From positions 86,749 through 150,748 of the forward strand of contig JAEZXR010000125.1 of assembly GCA_023419605.1 (NCBI GenBank): a stretch of 64,000 nucleotides of DNA, read 5' to 3'. The number at the start of each line of letters is the position of its first letter. Within the stretch, counting starts at the first letter, position 1. Made by a program: the position numbers and the translations under genes. Positions 62,680 to 64,000 of the stretch are shown here, piece after piece. Source of the DNA: Bacillota bacterium. GTDB lineage: Bacteria > Bacillota > Clostridia > Acetivibrionales > JAEZXR01. The notes below the pieces were generated by a model. That model searched no databases. It was not told where the DNA came from and was given only the letters and a program-made list of their open reading frames with translations.

Positions 62680-63768
62680 TTACTCTGATTTCTTTCCAGC
62701 ATCCAATATCCCTTCAAGTAGTTTCTTGTTGTGCAGTACACTCTTATCCTCCGGTCGATACTTTCTAGCCTGTTCATTATGTTCATACGCTTTTTGATAG
62801 TCTCCTAAATTATAGTAACAAACGCATAACTGCAGGTGGGGGTACCAGGTGTAATAAGCGGTATAGATGAAACTCCATCGGTCGGGATCCGGAACTTGTT
62901 GTATAGCCAGTTCATACCAGAAAGCAGCTGTTTTATAATCCCTCTGCCGGTGAAAGTTATAGCCTATGCGACTGCATGCTTCTGCTCTGGGGGCCGAAAA
63001 TTCAAAGGAGCGAAACAGGGAAGACAATTCATTTTTCATATCTCCCAGGTAACGATAGCAGTCCGCTTGAAAAATACAGGCAAATATCTTATCTTCTACC
63101 CAGCCTTCCTTCATGGATATGTTTTTACTATAACTTTCTATTGCCTTTCCATAGTGTCCGTTTTCTCTTAATTCATTTCCATAATAAAAGTAGTCTCTTG
63201 CCGTGAATGTATCTCCCCGTGCTATCTTGTTTTCATAAATGGAAACGGTGCGGCCAACAGCATGACGAACTTTTTTATGGGTTACCGCAATGTCTGAATT
63301 GATAATCTTCCCTTGTACATCTAAATATTGATGACAATCCCCCTTCCATTTATAGTTTTTTTCCCTCTTTACAAGACGATTGCGCCGATATCGCAAGGTA
63401 ACATTACCGTACTCATCCGTACCTGCATCGTAATACATAGATACTGAGTCTACTGACGGATCAAGGGTTTCTTTTAACTTTTTTAATTTGACTTGATCTT
63501 CTTCCAACAGAACATCGTCGGCATCCAAGTATAAAATGTAATCTTTTGTAGCATATTTAAAGGATTCATTTCTAGCGGCTGCAAAGCTGTTAACCCATTC
63601 AAAATCAAAAATACGATCTGTGTATTGTGCAGCAATTTCCTTTGTTCGATCGGATGAACCCGTATCAACGATATTAATTTCATCAACAATATCCTTAACT
63701 GTGTCCAAACAGCGGGCAAGTAACTCTTCCTCGTTTTTTACAATCATGCACAGACTAATGGAAATCAT
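62680..63768 (-). CDS. GT2-family glycosyltransferase with TPR tail
   Basis: This 362-residue cytoplasmic enzyme transfers sugar from a nucleotide-sugar. GT2 fold at res. 1-210: ISLCMIVKNEEELLARCLDTV, DEINIVDTGSSDRTKEIA, SFAAARNESFKYATKDYILY and the acidic motif LDADDVLL (about res. 80-87). Repeated tetratricopeptide-like helices occupy about 220-355 (ARDYFYYGNELRENGHYGKAIESYSK; NLGDYQKAYEHNEQAR). GT2-TPR proteins are common beside collagen-like or exosporium protein genes in Bacillota and may glycosylate them; here the minus-strand collagen-like gene starts to its right and supports that idea. Start ATG with AAGGAATGACG upstream. Confidence 0.9.
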   Translation of the reverse strand: MISISLCMIVKNEEELLARCLDTVKDIVDEINIVDTGSSDRTKEIAAQYTDRIFDFEWVNSFAAARNESFKYATKDYILYLDADDVLLEEDQVKLKKLKETLDPSVDSVSMYYDAGTDEYGNVTLRYRRNRLVKREKNYKWKGDCHQYLDVQGKIINSDIAVTHKKVRHAVGRTVSIYENKIARGDTFTARDYFYYGNELRENGHYGKAIESYSKNISMKEGWVEDKIFACIFQADCYRYLGDMKNELSSLFRSFEFSAPRAEACSRIGYNFHRQRDYKTAAFWYELAIQQVPDPDRWSFIYTAYYTWYPHLQLCVCYYNLGDYQKAYEHNEQARKYRPEDKSVLHNKKLLEGILDAGKKSE

Positions 63769-63809
63769 CTCGTCATTCCTTTCTTTTTATGCTGAAACAC
63801 GTAAATAGT

Positions 63810-63880
63810 GTATAATGGGGGGATGCCCACCTCGCGGAAGGCATCCCTTGTTAGTTTTGTTGAAATACTACCCATTATAC
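63810..63880. repeat. Nested inverted repeat between GT2 and collagen-like gene
   Basis: GTATAATGGG (63810-63819) pairs with CCCATTATAC (63871-63880), and inside it GGGATGCC pairs with GGCATCCC (about 63819-63847). The structure lies right after the stop of the minus-strand collagen-like gene and is a probable terminator or 3' stabiliser. Confidence 0.6.
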
Positions 63881-63884
63881 GCTA

Positions 63885-64000
63885 CTAAGGTCCAGTCGGT
63901 CCAGTAGCACCGGTCGGTCCAGTAGCACCGGTCGGTCCAGTAGCACCGGTCGGTCCGGTAGCACCGGTCGGTCCAGTAGCACCAGTCGGTCCAGTAGCAC
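63885..64000 (-). CDS. Collagen-like repeat protein, C-terminal end (truncated by window)
   Basis: The minus strand encodes consecutive G-A-T-G-P-T collagen-type triplets ending in GPTGP followed by TAG (63887-63885). The DNA is an 18-base repeat (GGTCCAGTAGCACCGGTC on the plus strand) present in about six copies with few changes. Such proteins coat spores or cells in Bacillota. The C-terminal globular domain often found in such proteins is absent; the protein ends directly in repeats. Its length and N-terminus lie beyond the window. Confidence 0.85.
   Translation of the reverse strand, partial: ATGPTGATGPTGATGPTGATGPTGATGPTGATGPTGP

Noticed and set aside
63888..64000. 18-base tandem repeats that might suggest a CRISPR array or non-coding satellite
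   Set aside because: They encode in-frame collagen triplets on the minus strand and end in a stop codon, with no spacers.

Overview
The window reads as chromosomal DNA of a Gram-positive, polysaccharide-degrading member of the Bacillota. The evidence is AGGAGG-type ribosome binding sites, many secreted multidomain hydrolases, a giant S-layer-homology protein, YesM/YesN-type sensor-regulator pairs beside sugar ABC transporters, OhrR/CvfB/YwbE homologues and a collagen-like GPT/GAT repeat protein. A chitinolytic clostridial or paenibacillus-like bacterium fits. There is no rRNA or ribosomal marker, so the genus cannot be given.

Layout. 0-1 kb: the 3' end of an exporter-type ABC ATPase, then decayed fragments of a UvrA-like ATPase and a PadR regulator, with a 38-bp palindrome that matches the PadR operator pattern. 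1-7 kb: a formylglycine-generating-enzyme-like protein, a UbiD-family decarboxylase, a U32 peptidase-family protein and a class III aminotransferase. 7-8.2 kb: a divergent gpx/ohrR peroxide switch in which each promoter -10 lies inside an OhrR-type box. 8.2-8.7 kb: a tRNA-like element followed by a terminator. 8.7-16 kb: a sugar ABC importer (binding protein plus two permeases, no ATPase) and a YesM/YesN-type pair. 16.4-21 kb: two secreted proteins that share a nearly identical discoidin-like domain, followed by a 235-bp MITE-like element with a 9-bp target duplication. 21.5-24.2 kb: a methyltransferase and a flavin amine oxidase.

25.3-33.3 kb: four tandem secreted GH18 chitinases with shuffled accessory domains (CBM5/12, chitobiase C-terminal-like repeats, a CBM2-like domain). 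33.8-36.5 kb: a Cache-GGDEF diguanylate cyclase, CvfB and YwbE. 36.7-47 kb: a 7TM-type hybrid kinase carrying two different kinase modules, a response regulator with a SARP-like output domain, and a 1962-residue S-layer-anchored protein. 47.2-48.8 kb: a secreted M4 metalloprotease on the minus strand. 49.5-60.8 kb: a complete glycan-uptake locus with an AraC-type regulator, a YesM-type kinase, Lpl-type permeases and binding lipoprotein, a GH105-like enzyme and an 849-residue cytoplasmic protein of unrecognised family. 61-64 kb: a lipoprotein phosphoesterase, an IS630 transposase remnant, a GT2-TPR glycosyltransferase and the C-terminus of a collagen-like protein.

Overall logic: extracellular enzymes cut chitin and other polymers, binding-protein-dependent importers take up oligosaccharides, and paired sensor kinases and AraC-type regulators probably induce each locus. 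The strongest candidate for undescribed biology is the 56-60.8 kb pair of cytoplasmic enzymes, especially the 849-residue protein. Next come the 1064-residue and HEFSH-containing discoidin-like proteins and the dual-kinase sensor next to the giant S-layer protein.
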